A DNA stretch of 64,000 nt, taken from contig CM036221.1 in NCBI GenBank assembly GCA_020631735.1, positions 17,837,381 through 17,901,380 on the forward strand, given 5' to 3'. The position numbers and the translations under genes are program-made. Numbering within the stretch: position 1 is the stretch's first letter; every line of letters starts with the position of its first letter. Below, in pieces: positions 21,120 to 32,701 of this stretch. The notes under the pieces are model-generated. The model saw nothing but the letters and a program-made list of their open reading frames with translations. It was not told the DNA's origin and searched no databases. The DNA is from Saccharum officinarum (taxonomy: Eukaryota; Streptophyta; Magnoliopsida; Poales; Poaceae).

Positions 21120-21457
21120 TTTATAAAGGGAGAACATTTAGTCCCGGTTGATAGATCCAACCGGGACTAAAGGTAACTTTCCAACCCCGGGCGCAGCCAC
21201 GGCCCGGGAATAGACCTTTACTCCCGGTTGGAGCCACCAACCGGGAGTAAAAGTATACCTTTAGTCCCGGTTGGTGGCTCCAACCGGGACTAAAGGTCCC
21301 TGCCACCTCTGTCTGGCGCAGTAGCCGTTGGGCAGGGACCTTTAGTCCCGGTTGGAGCCACCAACCGGGACTAAAGGTATTTCTAGTCCCGGGGGCAAAA
21401 AATTCCGGGACTAGAGCCCATTTTGGCCGAGGATCAAAGGTCTGTTCTCTACTAGTG
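21120..21457. repeat. CACTA right terminal and subterminal array with TATA-like box
   Basis: Multiple CTTTAGTCCCGGTTGG / CCAACCGGGACTAAAG inverted pairs, including ACTCCC variants. On the minus strand the array is followed by CCTTTATAAATCGG (TATA-like, about 21118-21125) and a GC-rich leader leading to the GRF gene. Confidence 0.9.
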
Positions 21458-21460
21458 CAC

Positions 21461-21771
21461 GGGGCGCTGTGAGTCGTCGTCCCAGCGCAAGCTGCAGGGT
21501 GCAGGGGGTCATGATTCATGAACCGTATGTTTATATATATAGGTCATGATTCATGAACTCATGATCCGCATGATCTGATGCTTATACATGTCATTGCATG
21601 TATATGAACTTTTCATATAGCTAGCTCTATTTTGTATGTGTCACGTTTAGTTTGTCCACAGAGAAATAGATGATCCAGACATGCAATATGTTACTCCTTA
21701 GTCAAGCCAGTCAAATTAAACATATACCTAGGCACAAGTGGAAGGGCAAAGGCCGGAAAAGTCACTTCTTC
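21461..21771. other. Flank right of the CACTA insertion
   Basis: GC-rich for the first 50 bp, matching the style of the left flank before 15930, then AT-rich with a repeated GGTCATGATTCATGAAC (near 21508 and 21542). No gene is recognised. Confidence 0.4.
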
Positions 21772-21774
21772 TAA

Positions 21775-22017
21775 GGCCCTGTTTAGTTCCCAGAAAATTT
21801 TGCAAAATTTTTCAGATTCCCCGTCACATCGAATCTTTGGACACATGCATGAAGCATTAAATATAGATAAAAAATTAAACTAATTACACAGTTTAGACGA
21901 AATGGACGAGACGAATCTTTTAAGCCTAATTAGACCATGATTGGACAATATTTATCAAATAACAACGAAAAGAGCTACCGTGCTGTTTTGCAAAAAATTT
22001 TGCATCTAAACCAGCCC
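21775..22017. mobile_element. Tourist-type MITE (PIF/Harbinger), 243 bp
   Basis: Ends are GGCCCTGTTTAGTTCCC and, inverted, GGGCTGGTTTAGATGC. The TAA target-site duplication is at 21772-21774 and 22018-22020. The interior has the grass Tourist-like phrase GGACGAGACGAATCTTTTAAGCC. Confidence 0.92.
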
Positions 22018-22020
22018 TAA

Positions 22021-23110
22021 CTTTAACGCAGCCCAGGCAGATCGAAGTTGAGAGAGCAAAGCAAAAGTCATGAAAATTGAACACATTACTGTTCTAACTT
22101 TACTCGAGATTGATTTTTCGGATTTGCCATCATACATGGACCATGCTAAGAACAAGTGACAAAACTAACAATGGTCAAAGATGAAAGAGAAAATTGCAGC
22201 ACTATATTTTTTTTGCGTGACATTCCCTTTGAAATAACATCCCTCCCTCCACAATTTTGAATATCCAAGCTAGCTCAAATATATTGACGTGGACCCGCCA
22301 CTGCAGCACAGCGATCCTTGCCCCCCGGTTCGATGGAGGAAGAGGAGAAACGACGACGACGCTTCTTGCTGTCGTCATGATCCTCAACACGAACCTCATT
22401 GTTGATGGCAAGGCGGCGGGCCGGCGGCTTCGCGTTGTCTAGGGCTCAGAGGAGGATGCTGCGCGCGTGACGTCAGGTTCGAGCCACCTTGGTTCGTGCA
22501 CCCACAAACTTGTCACGAACGGCCGGCGGCATCGGATGTCGTCGGGCTCTGGAACGCGCTGACGCTGGGCTGCTGCTGTTGCGTTTAACTGGGCCGAAAG
22601 AGGCGGGCTCGACGGGCCGACGGAGCTGCGCTGCAGCCCACGAAGGAGGGCCGGGCGACCGCGCTGGCTCTACTAAGCCTTGGCCCGCCCTGCTGCTGGG
22701 CTTCAGCGGCCGAAGAAGAAGAGCGGTGGCGGCTACTACCGGACTTTACCACTTTGGCAGGCCGAAAACAGAGAGAAAGGAGCTCAGCTGGGCAAGCTTG
22801 CCAATTTCAGCAAGGTCAACCTTGCCCCTACAGCACGTTTGGTTCTTTTGCCCAGCTAGCTTCGTCGTTTGGTTGCGTATACAGCTTGCCGACCTTGCTG
22901 CCTTGCAATTTAGCATTCATGTACATGGAAACAGATACAAGCAAATTGCTCATAATTGCATAAGAATAAAATACATATAAAATAGCCATTCTCTCTAAAT
23001 AAAATATTATCCATTTTTAAAACATGACGTTGCAGCGCGGTGGGGGGGGGGGTCCATTATTTTCCGTAGTCCTATGAAAAGCATAAAATGTGCACACTTA
23101 TTGTAAAGTC
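22021..23110. other. Unclassified, partly GC-rich DNA
   Basis: Open frames at 22489-22980 and elsewhere show no domain and have random-looking composition. The segment 22800-22900 repeats AGCTTGCC / CAAGGT words in both orientations and may be a small DNA-transposon relic. A G run lies near 23042. Confidence 0.35.
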
Positions 23111-23378
23111 TAATCTAAACAAACTCAAATCATCGGAGGTGGATAGTTTTTAACAAACCATCTGTCGACCTACTCCTTGATGGCCTCCAATGGTCTTCCC
23201 TTCAACATAGCAGCAGTCTTCTCATTATTTGCAGAGATACCCTTGTAATTCAAGTCCAACAAATAATGGATACTCCTTCATAGCATCAGTTGTCTTGAAT
23301 AATTCTTCATTTGGATGAGTGACATGAGTGAAGCGCATGGTGGCAGACATATCACGCAAAACATGAGTGAGTCACCTC

Positions 23379-23913
23379 TCAGATCGCACTATCATCACGC
23401 TTAGTCCTCTTCACTTTTTCAGGCTTGCTAGCAGCAGGACGCTTACTAGATGAGCTTCCCCCATTATTGCCGTCCTCCTCTTCAGAAGGCAATCTGAATC
23501 GTACTGCAAACCTGGGTCTACATCACATGTCCAGTCTTAATTTCGTACTTCACTATAATACATAAGTATCATAACTAAATCAAATTTATAAGGACAGAAA
23601 GACTTACATTCTGCATCCTGACAACCTCTGTTTCATCATAAAGTATCATTTTCTTAGCATCATCAAAGTTTGCTCCGCTTAAATTCTTTGCTTGCATTAT
23701 AACCTTCCATTGACCTTTCAGCTTATGATACTTGTGGTAAACTTGTCGCTGAATGAAATTTGTGTGATACTTTGCATTAATCTGTTTTGCGCACTTCTCA
23801 TGATGTATCTCACAAAAAACCATTAGTCTTCCCTCAGCTTGTATCTTCTCTTTGTAGTATCGTAGCATGTCCTCCACCACCTGGGGCTGCCACACAACGT
23901 TATTTCCTACCAT
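23379..23913 (-). pseudogene. Myb/SANT-like protein of a PIF/Harbinger element, fragment
   Basis: The exon 23913-23608 encodes a Myb/SANT-like DNA-binding domain (PF12776 style): a tryptophan near the start (VVWQPQVVEDMLRYY), then INAKYHTNFIQRQVYHKYHK and LKGQWKVIM. A GTAAGT donor follows. A downstream segment about 23515-23379 reads RFRLPSEEEDGNNG and a basic tail KRPAASKPEKVKRTKR before a stop. The exact splice between the two parts is unclear because the obvious AG gives a frame shift. In PIF/Harbinger elements this protein accompanies the transposase and is thought to help it bind element DNA and enter the nucleus. Confidence 0.75.
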
Positions 23914-24113
23914 CCCTGCATGTGACAGTACTTAAAATATTTTCAGAGATTACAAAATTCATATACCTCATATAGCTATGTAGATGTAATTAAGATACTT
24001 CATGTAAAGAAACTACATTTCATTCAGAGATATCCATGAATACAATAAAAAGGACTACTTTACATTGCAACACAAAAATAATAAATAGTTTCATAGATGA
24101 CTGAACAACACAC

Positions 24114-24749
24114 ATCAGCCATGCCTAACATTGTTCCTATTTCTCCACATACTATTAGCTATGGCATCCCTGTCTCGGAGTACTTCCCTCTGTTCCTCAC
24201 GTAAATCTCGTTGAACACGTCCAACTGTTCTGGGATAGTTCTCAAACCAACTTTGTTCGCTATAGACTAGTTCATCGGGTCCCCCATTTTGTAAGATCCA
24301 ATTATGAAGAATACATCATGCTATGACAACTCGTACTTGTGAAGGGAAGGGATAATATGGTCTTGTTGTCAGCACTTTGAAACGATTTTTTAGTGTCCCA
24401 AATGCTCTCTCGACGGTAATTCAGAGGGATGAGTGCCTTAGGTTGAGTAGCTTATTTTGCCCCTCCACTCACTCAAATGGTATTGAGTTTGACGAAAAGA
24501 GGGTAGAAATCCTCTCCTTGCTGCATAGCCAACATCTACAAGGTAGTATTTACCTACCAGGCTATTGGGAACACAATTAATATCACTAAGTTGTATATGT
24601 AAGTGTTCGAAAGGTAGACTAGACACCAACCTTCAGGGACTCGAAGGCCATTTGGATGCTCAAGAGAGTGTCGTAGGACTGTGGAATCATGTGCGGACCT
24701 CTCCCAACCAGCACTTACATACGTGAACATCAAATCAAAATCGACCACT
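24114..24749 (-). pseudogene. PIF/Harbinger transposase, C-terminal DDE fragment
   Basis: Minus-strand pieces include FDLMFTYVSAGWERSAHDS and HPNGLRVPEG, then (after about 80 bp that may be an intron) YYLVDVGYAARRGFLP and YHLSEWRG, and further left NLRHSSLRITVERAFG and CCILHNWI-like sequence. These are blocks of the DDE_Tnp_4 domain. Frames differ between blocks, and one position of the last block shows a stop, so the copy is broken. The N-terminal part is lost at 24750, where unrelated repeat sequence begins. Together with the neighbouring Myb-like gene this represents one truncated PIF/Harbinger element. Confidence 0.85.
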
Positions 24750-26642
24750 TGAAGCGTCCCTGGTTAACCAGGAACTCAAATATGATACAATACTAGTTCC
24801 AGGAGGCTAGTAACACATTTATTACATCAGATAGGTCTCATTGCAGTAGTCTCGACAAGCGTGGACAATGAAGACATGCCACGATTAAAAGTAACCACCA
24901 CACAATACAGGTCCAATAGACACAGAAAGAGGTCTCGCTAATACAAATCATCTGACGGATCCCAATGCCACAGGCTTAGTTGGGTGCAGACACGACCTTA
25001 TTCGTACGCCACGTCAGGATTGAAGTCCGGATCTTCCTCTGTTCAACAAAGCAAGGGTGAGTACAAAGTACTCAGCAAATCCAACCTTACCCTACGGAAT
25101 GGGATATCAGTATATGCATATGGATAAATCAAGGATAAGGCTTGGTTTATTTGCATAGAGCTATCTTTTTACACATGCAGGGTTTCATTTTATAAATAAC
25201 TTTGTAAAAGACATATATTTTTTTATATATAATAGTATTTCTGAAAAAAAGGGGTTGACCATAATTTTAGGTGTTGTTGAACCCTCTATTCCCGTAACAT
25301 ATGGCAGACAACTATTCATTTCCAAAATCACACTCACTCTCATGTTTTCACTCATCCCAACCCATCTAGTTGTTGAAACCAAACCATAACTCGTCCAATA
25401 CCGCGGACACGTCTATCCGGATAAATTTTACACTCTGCAGAGGTTGTACACTTTCCCTACAAATAGGATATCGTAGCTTAACACCGTCGTGCAAGCACAG
25501 ATCCATCAAAGCCATTATCCTCTATAGCTAAGTGATGACGCTCACCACAGGAACACTAAGACCATATCTCATAATACAATAATTTACAGAGTTCTTTACA
25601 TTTTATCCATCAATTTCCACATACATCTCTTAGTGTCCCGTTGCACACCTACCTCCAGGTGATTGCCATACCAACTAGAGGGATTTAGACTAAGCCTTTC
25701 CCATACAAGACGAGTGGCTGTACGAAAATAAGTTAGGCAAGATGAATCATCAACTCAGTCCTTAATCAAGACAAGGCGGATATCTTCATGCTTAACCACA
25801 AAAGGTACAAGCCCCAACACCACGGCATCCCATAAAAGGAACACCGATCCGCTCCATCTCTAGGGTAATCACCATCTATAACTTGTTCATTAATCCTTTC
25901 ATCATACCCATAATTCATTTCCACAACTCACATAATTTTTCTTTTAAAATCATTGTATTTGAGGAAACATAGTAATGAGTATCCATGATGAGTATCAAAT
26001 CCTAAGCATACTAAATAATTATATTTTACCACAGCATATTATTTGTCCCTAAGTTTGAACAAGACAGTTATCAGGTAATATCAATTAAGGATGGTTATTC
26101 AAACGGGTCTTAACTAAGCAGCGAAAATACTTCGTACGTATATCGTACATGCAATATTTAAAACGGCTTCTACGGGTTGTGTTTAAAAATAGGATCAATA
26201 TGCATCAAAGGGGAATAGGCTGGACTTGCCTCCGTCGGCGTCCCCGGCAAACTCCTGCTGGCAGTCCGGTTCCTCGGCGTCGAACTCGCGGTACTCGCCT
26301 CTGACGTCCTCGTTCTCCGGTTCGTTCACTCCGTCAGCTAAAAGTACGCAACGAGCGCAACAGACAAGCAAGCACATATAAATAATCACATAAATTTAAA
26401 TGAGCTCTAAAAATCATGAAATTTATATGAGAGATAGATCATGATTTAAGATGAATTTAGAAAGAATAATATTTGGAATCGGAGTTGGCATGTGGCTCTG
26501 CAAGATGGCCGAATTTTAGTCACGCGAAAAAGAATAATGCGTGATTAAGGAATGGGTGCTCACGTGGGCATTTGGCTTGGCTGGTAGTGCATGGTGTATA
26601 CTATGCGTGTGCTATTAGGATGGAGTTGTAGCTTAGGACCTC
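24750..26642. other. Repeat-like block interrupting the Harbinger relic; possible LTR
   Basis: It starts near a perfect 14-bp palindrome CCTGGTTAACCAGG (24759-24772) and runs as AT-rich sequence without coding capacity to the edge of the next LTR. The style resembles a retrotransposon LTR or untranslated internal region, but I could not find paired ends, a primer site or any domain. A small acidic frame at 26195-26389 is not recognised. Confidence 0.35.
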
Positions 26643-29002
26643 TGAAGGGTCGAGATGGCGGACTAGAGGGGGGTGAATATTCCTTTCTAAAACTTAAACG
26701 CGTAGGCTAACCAAAATAAATGCGGAATTAAACTTATCGGTCTAGCCAAGACTACACCCCTCTATCTAAGTTCTCTAGCACCTTGCAAAGATCCTAATTA
26801 AGCAACTAAGGTTCTAAGCTTACCAAGAGCTCACCTAATTAATTTTAGAGCAAGGTCACACAAACCTATGCACTAGTACTTTGCCAAACGAGGGAGCTCC
26901 TACACAACTAGTGAAGCAAAAACACAAAGCTTAAGCTCGCTAGCAAAGCTCAATAACAAGGCAACTAATGCCAAATTAGAGAGCGCAAAACACTTAGCTA
27001 CACAAACTAAGCAATGTGACTAACAAGGTTACACAAACCAAATTAGTCACGCAAAGGGAAGCTTCTAGCTACACAAGCAAGAAGACAACTAGCAAGCTAC
27101 ACAAGCACAACTAGAACAAGAGCAACTACACAAGCACAAGTATAAATGAAAGTAAATACAAGCTTGTGTTGTACGAAAGCAAACCACCGAGAAGAGTAGA
27201 CAATGTTGACACGGTGATTTTCTCCCGAGGTTCACTTGGTTGCCACCAAGCTACGTCCCCGTTGTGTCGACCAACACTTCGTGGTTCGGCGGCTAATCGG
27301 TCACACACCGAGCCTCTCAAAAGGCACCGCAAGAACCTACCATAAAGTGTGGTAGCTCAATGACACGCTCAACTAGAGTTGCTCTTCGCGATCCCCGCGG
27401 GGTGAGCACAATCCCCCTCACAAAGCTTCTCCGGAGCCTCGCACAATCTTCTTGCGAGCTTCGACAGAGCCACAAGCCACCAAGCCGTCTAGGAGGTGGC
27501 AACCTCCAAGAGTAACAAGCACCACCGGCTTGCAACACGATCACCTAGTGCCACACGATGCAATCTCTCAAAGCAACGCACTAGAATCGCTCTCTCACTC
27601 GATCCGATGAACACTATCAAGCATGAGTGAGTTAGAGGGCTCCCAAGCACTACCACACAAGTCACAAAGACTATAGTGTGCTCAGCTACCGGCCAAGGCC
27701 GGCCACAACATCTATTTATAGCTTCACAACGAAATAAAGTCGTTACCCCTTCACTGGGTCCTTTTCGGGATGACCGGACGCGGTGGTCAAAACTGACCGG
27801 ACGCGGTGGTCAGTAGCGTGCTCCAACGGCTAGTTTTCGCGCGTACAAACTTGTATTGACCGGACGCGGTGGTCACTAATGGGACCGGACGCGGTGGTCG
27901 CAACGAAACAGCGAACAGAGAGGTTCCAGCAAGCTCCCGAAGTGACCGGACGCGTCCGGTCATCACTGACCGGACTCGCTGCAGCGTCCGGTCGTTTTCG
28001 CCCACGAAAAACACTGACCGGACGCGGTGGTCGCAGCTGACCGGACGCGGTGGTCGAAGCTGACCGGACGCGGTGGTCGAAGCTGACCGGACGCGATGGT
28101 CACGCGTCCGGTCACAGACCACCCTTCGGTAAAACGGCGATATCTCTTAGCTCCGAACTCCGATTTCGATGATCTTGGACATTTTGGAAAGCTTACTCAG
28201 AGGGCTACACAACCCACTAAAGCACTTGATCCAATTCACAATGGATCAAAGCAGTATTCCACTCTAAGAGCCATCCTAGTGTCCGAAGAACACCGAAAAA
28301 CATTTCTCTCTTCTCTAAGTTGATCAACACCAACTCCAACACCTTCTCCTTTGCAAATGTGCCAACACCACCATGTGTACACCACCATGTGCATATGTGT
28401 TAGCTTTTCACAAACATTTTCAAAGGGTTAGACACTCAACTTGCCTCGCCACTCGATCTTAACACGTATGCAAAGTTAGATCGCACGAGTGGCACTAGAT
28501 GACCGATATGCAAACAAGTTTGCCCCTCTTGATAGTACGGCCATCTATCCTAAACCCGGTCATAAACTTCTCTACACACCTATAACCGGTGAAATGGAAA
28601 TGCCCTAGGTTATACCTTTGCCTTGCGCATTCCACTCCATCTCCTCTGACGTTGATGCAACACATGCACCAACCATATCACAAATGATATGATCCACTTC
28701 ATATCATCACGTAACCGTATTGGTTCATCGATCTTGACCTCACTTGCTTTTCACCGTTGCCTCGGTCCTTCGGTGCCAAGCCATCACACAACTTGCCCTT
28801 CACCCTAGCAACCGGTCCATCAAGCCAAGCCTCATCTTGATCTTCTCCACCTTGGTCACATGACTCCATGTCATGTCTCATATGTAATGAGCTCCTTCAT
28901 GACACCATCACCTGTGGACTAATCTCCTGTGTATCTCACATAACCACATATTAGTCCACCTAAGTTGTCACTCAATTACCAAAACCAAACAAGGACCTTT
29001 CA
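26643..29002 (-). repeat. 3' LTR of Sirevirus A, 2360 bp
   Basis: On the minus strand it starts TGAAAGGTCCTTGTTTGG (29002) and ends at 26643 with ...CCCTTCA, i.e. TG...CA borders. A TATA-like TATAAATA lies at 27713-27720 (minus). A CCGG-rich motif array lies at 27770-28123. The polypurine tract AAAGGGGGAGAT is directly next to its 5' border at 29003-29016. The partner LTR is not in this window. Confidence 0.85.
27770..28123. repeat. CCGGACGCG motif array in LTR A
   Basis: Repeated TGACCGGACGCGGTGGTC units with two full palindromes of the GACCGGACGCGTCCGGTC type (near 27943 and, interrupted, 27967). It is CpG-dense in otherwise AT-rich DNA. Sirevirus LTRs are known to carry palindromic arrays of this sort. 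Their function is not established. Confidence 0.88.
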
Positions 29003-29016
29003 ATCTCCCCCTTTTT

Positions 29017-32000
29017 GGTAATTGATGACAACTCTACAAAGATATGGAAATTATGCTTTTTCAAGCTAGCACTTCACACAAGTGTAAATTGCTAACTTGT
29101 TTTGGATTTAATGTTACTTATCCAACATTTAAGCTCTATGTCAAGATTTGGATAAGCACCATAAAATCCGACTTGGTAGTGATAACTCCCCCTACATATG
29201 TGCTCAAATGGTTTGGTTTCAAGCTTGCACATATGCATAAATATGAAATTTGTGGGAGGGTTAGCACTACTAAGTGATGCTAAGGTGTATAGAATAAACC
29301 TTTGTAGCTTGATACCAATTAGTAGCTTGATACCATTTGAAAATCACAAGTTTGCCACCATCCTTAGCATCATGAGTAGCTAGACATCAAAAACACTAGA
29401 AACCTCGTGAGATCAACATTATAAGCAAGGTTCTATTTTTTTGCATGATAATCATAAGTCAAGCTAACATCCTATGCATGCTAGTTATCAAATCATCATT
29501 CAAGTTCTATAACTAGCATACACCACACAAGCATGCATATTGAATTTAAGAACTTATGCAATGCAAGCAAGCACATGAATTATGCACATATCAAATGTAA
29601 TCAATCAAAGTTCATGAGCTTGCTCCCCCTACTTGTGTGCTTTCTTTGTCCAAGAGTGTTTGATCCCCTTACATTCTTCAATGTTACTCCCTCTTTGTCC
29701 ATGTTCATGTCCAATCTTTCCAATCTCTCCCCAAAGCTCAAAAAGCTTTCATATCTTTGTCCAACTTCTCCCCCTTTGTCATCAATTTCCATAAAAGGTG
29801 TTCTTCTCAATTGATACAAAGGCTTGTATTGGGGTAGATGGTTGAGACTTGAATATTGCATTTTTGATGGACATTACCACATATGTTGGAATGACAAACT
29901 TTATGGTTGCTCTTGAGATTCCACATAGGATCTTTGACCTTGATACCAATCGGTGGGGCTCCTCCCCCTATGTCATAGCATGTGTCATTCACTTGAGATA
30001 CCACTCGGAGATGAGGGTAGCATTTCTTGATTTGATCACTTAAGGTTGAGGATCACTTGTGAAACCATCGTCTTGCATGAATGATACCACGTGAAGCTAC
30101 CATGAGTAGAAATGTGATATCATTTGAAAGAATTTTCTTGTATGGATTCACTTTGAAGGATTTGGCAATAATATTCACTTCTTGAACATTTGCTATCTTC
30201 ATGAGTACCATTTGTAAGATATCACTTGTAAGTTGATCTAGACACCACTTGTGAATACCATGTGAGAAATCAAATGAGTCTAGATAACACTTGAAACAAA
30301 CTAGATATCTATTTTCATTATTGTCTTGTGCTTGTACTCTTATCATTGTCATGAGCTTCTTGTATGACTTGAACTATGTTGATTTGCCTAAGATTTCAAG
30401 TCCGGTTTGATCCAATGACAAGCTTCTTCACTCCTCATGCTAAGGGTTATCTTGCCAATGTTGTACTTGTCACTTGTTAACAATCCAAACTAGATCAAGT
30501 ACTTGGGTTTACTAGCTCATGAACAAACTCATATACATACCACTAGAACATTTAGACAATCAAGCAATAGTGGTAGGCTATGAATCAAAAATTTTCATTT
30601 GTCATGCATGATCTTAATAAGTATGTACTATATGCACTAATCACATACTAGTAAGAGATGAAATGATCATGCACATTACAATGATACCTTTGCTATATTG
30701 GAGTAGAGGATAGTCACATAGATTCTAATTCATTACTCCAATAGCAATGTGAAGTCCAATTTATAAGCTTGGTGAAGACCAATCATCGTAGATAAATCCA
30801 TTCTTCACCCATATGAAATGAAAACCACTTATGATCAAGTGCACTATCGCTTGAGTTGTGGTTGGCTTGCTTCATCTTTTTGATCAATGCTTGCATGAGA
30901 GAACTACTTAGAATACCACTTGAAATATATGACTAGCTCTCTTTTGGGTGTTGCTTGCTTTTCTTGATCAACCTTTTTGATTGCTTCAACTAAGCATCAC
31001 AAGTTCCTCGGATCACCACTTCCATGTTAGCCTTCCAAGTCCCAAACTTGGTTTCACCTACACACGGCGGCAAGCCCCTCACTAGGGAGAAGTGACCTTT
31101 CTCCAAAGAACCACTCTTGATACTCACTTGAAATGATATAGTTTGATTGATCCAAATGATGAACTCAATCTTGATGAATAATCCTTGAATCTACATTTGA
31201 GTCCAACTCTTTCTACTTGTTTAAGTCCTTTTCCTTCTACCAAATGATCTCCAATCATCACTAGAACTTAAACTTCACTTTCATCTTAAGTTTGATCTTG
31301 ATCGTCAAATTGAGTACCAAATAAGTATACCAAGTATATTTCACAATACAAAAGTCTTGTACTCATTGCTTTTCATGCTTCTAGATCAATCCAAAACCAA
31401 ACTTAGGTACCTCAACCACTTGTAAGCATGTTTCCAACTTGAGGACCTTTCAATTAAAAGTGACTCTAGATTAATCCAATGATTTTCACTTTTCTGGCAG
31501 ATTCTGTACCCTTTAAAGAATAATTCATATCTCCCAATGTACAGATCCAAATGCCATAAAATTTGGTGGAGATGTGCTTCACTAAGTCATATAGCAACTG
31601 TAAAAATTTGAACTTCTTTTGACTTCTAGATTGCTACTAGATTTCAAATCTTCCACCACTGCTACATGCTGAAAACTGCTGCACTATAGCTGACAAGATG
31701 CACTCCAAAACCGAAGCATCTCTTATCCACTTCTCATGAAATTTCTACAGCATCTTCTTTCATAAGTGTAGAGCATGTATACCAAATTTCAAGCCAATCC
31801 AAATAGATTTGATCACTCAAACATGGCTAAGATCACTGCTAGCTCAGATTTTTAATGTAGGACAGATTTCAATACATGAGCTATTCTTCATCAAATATGA
31901 ATCAAACTTGAAACTAACTTGTTTGAATACTTTCACAAGACATATATCCATTCAATCCACTTACTAAATATCATCTCATGAATTTATTCAACACAAACCA

Positions 32001-32367
32001 ATCCAAACTTGATTACTAAGCTTTTAATCCATTCAAACATCTCATAGCAAGCAACATTGCATATATATCCAATTCAATCAACTCATATGCACCCAAGTGA
32101 AATGATCAACAAGAGATATACCTTGGTTAGCTTATGATCATCCACTAGCTAGCTTTCAACTTGAATATTTGCAAGCCATCAAATATATCCAATAAATCAC
32201 CACAATCTTTAACATTGCACTTATATGTTGTAGCACTTGAACTTCACTTATTTTGACTTGGCATTGGGATTGAATATGCATTGAGCTTCATAACTTGAGT
32301 CAACATATAATGATAAATATGAAATCAATTTGAGTCAAGCCTCCAATGCCATGGTACCTACACACAT
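29017..32367 (-). other. Non-coding interior of Sirevirus A
   Basis: A 3.3-kb AT-rich stretch with no frame matching a retrotransposon protein. It holds the extra polypurine-like blocks near the LTR. An envelope-like frame, present in some Sireviruses, is not visible. Short frames such as those at 30053-30352 show no domain. Confidence 0.6.
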
Positions 32368-32701
32368 TCATCCACTCTTTGATGGTACCCAAACAAGTTT
32401 GGGTCCTCTCAAGTTAGGTGCAACATACTTAGGCATTGCCTTAGTATGAATAGCGGGATGTTTTGTAATAGCAACAATAGAGGTACCATTTACATCCTTT
32501 CTAAGCACATTAGTATCATCAATTGAAATATGCTTAGAAGTGTTACCTAGGGGACATGAATGAGCATTGTGTCCCCTTTCCCGGCATAAGTAGCAACTTC
32601 TCTTAGATTGAGCCTTTTCTTCCTTGCTCATGTGTTGCTTCTCATTGCCTTGCCTCTCACGAGTTGCTTGAATCTTCTTTTCAAGCTTGGTAGGACACCC
32701 C
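32368..32701 (-). pseudogene. Sirevirus A gag C-terminal fragment with zinc knuckle
   Basis: A frame entering from the truncation at 32701 includes a basic segment, then CYLCRERGHNAHSC, a CX2CX4HX4C zinc knuckle that binds RNA in Gag, and ends VWVPSKSG with a stop at 32368. The upstream gag domain is missing because the next element begins at 32702. The sequence differs clearly from the gag of the neighbouring family B. Confidence 0.82.

Larger units (their letters stand above)
15931..21457 (-). mobile_element. CACTA (En/Spm) transposon, 5.5 kb, lacking the transposase core
   Basis: Ends are CACTAGTACAGAGACGG on the left and, inverted, CACTAGTAGAGAACAGA on the right. The 3-bp target-site duplication CAC lies at 15928-15930 and 21458-21460. 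Both ends carry arrays of TTTAGTCCCGG / CCGGGACTAAA subterminal repeats. Genes run leftward: a GRF zinc-finger gene, the transposase N-terminal part, transposase C-terminal domains, and the end of a Ulp1-type protease. The catalytic Transposase_21 region is absent, so this copy could move only with help from a complete relative. Confidence 0.95.
26643..32701 (-). mobile_element. Sirevirus-type Copia retrotransposon A, minus strand, without pol
   Basis: The left end is a 3' LTR (26643-29002), followed rightward by a polypurine tract, about 3.3 kb without coding potential and a gag zinc-knuckle fragment. The right end is cut where another LTR begins at 32702. No protease, integrase, reverse transcriptase or RNase H can be seen between LTR and gag, so the copy is non-autonomous or internally deleted. 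Several CTCCCCC blocks (GGGGGAG on the coding strand) at 29007, 29187, 29623, 29768 and 29962 match the multiple polypurine tracts described for Sireviruses. Confidence 0.8.

Noticed and set aside
30053..32300. Envelope-like gene in Sirevirus A
   Set aside because: Some Sireviruses carry an envelope-like frame between pol and the 3' LTR, but only short frames without membrane-type or coiled-coil patterns are visible here.
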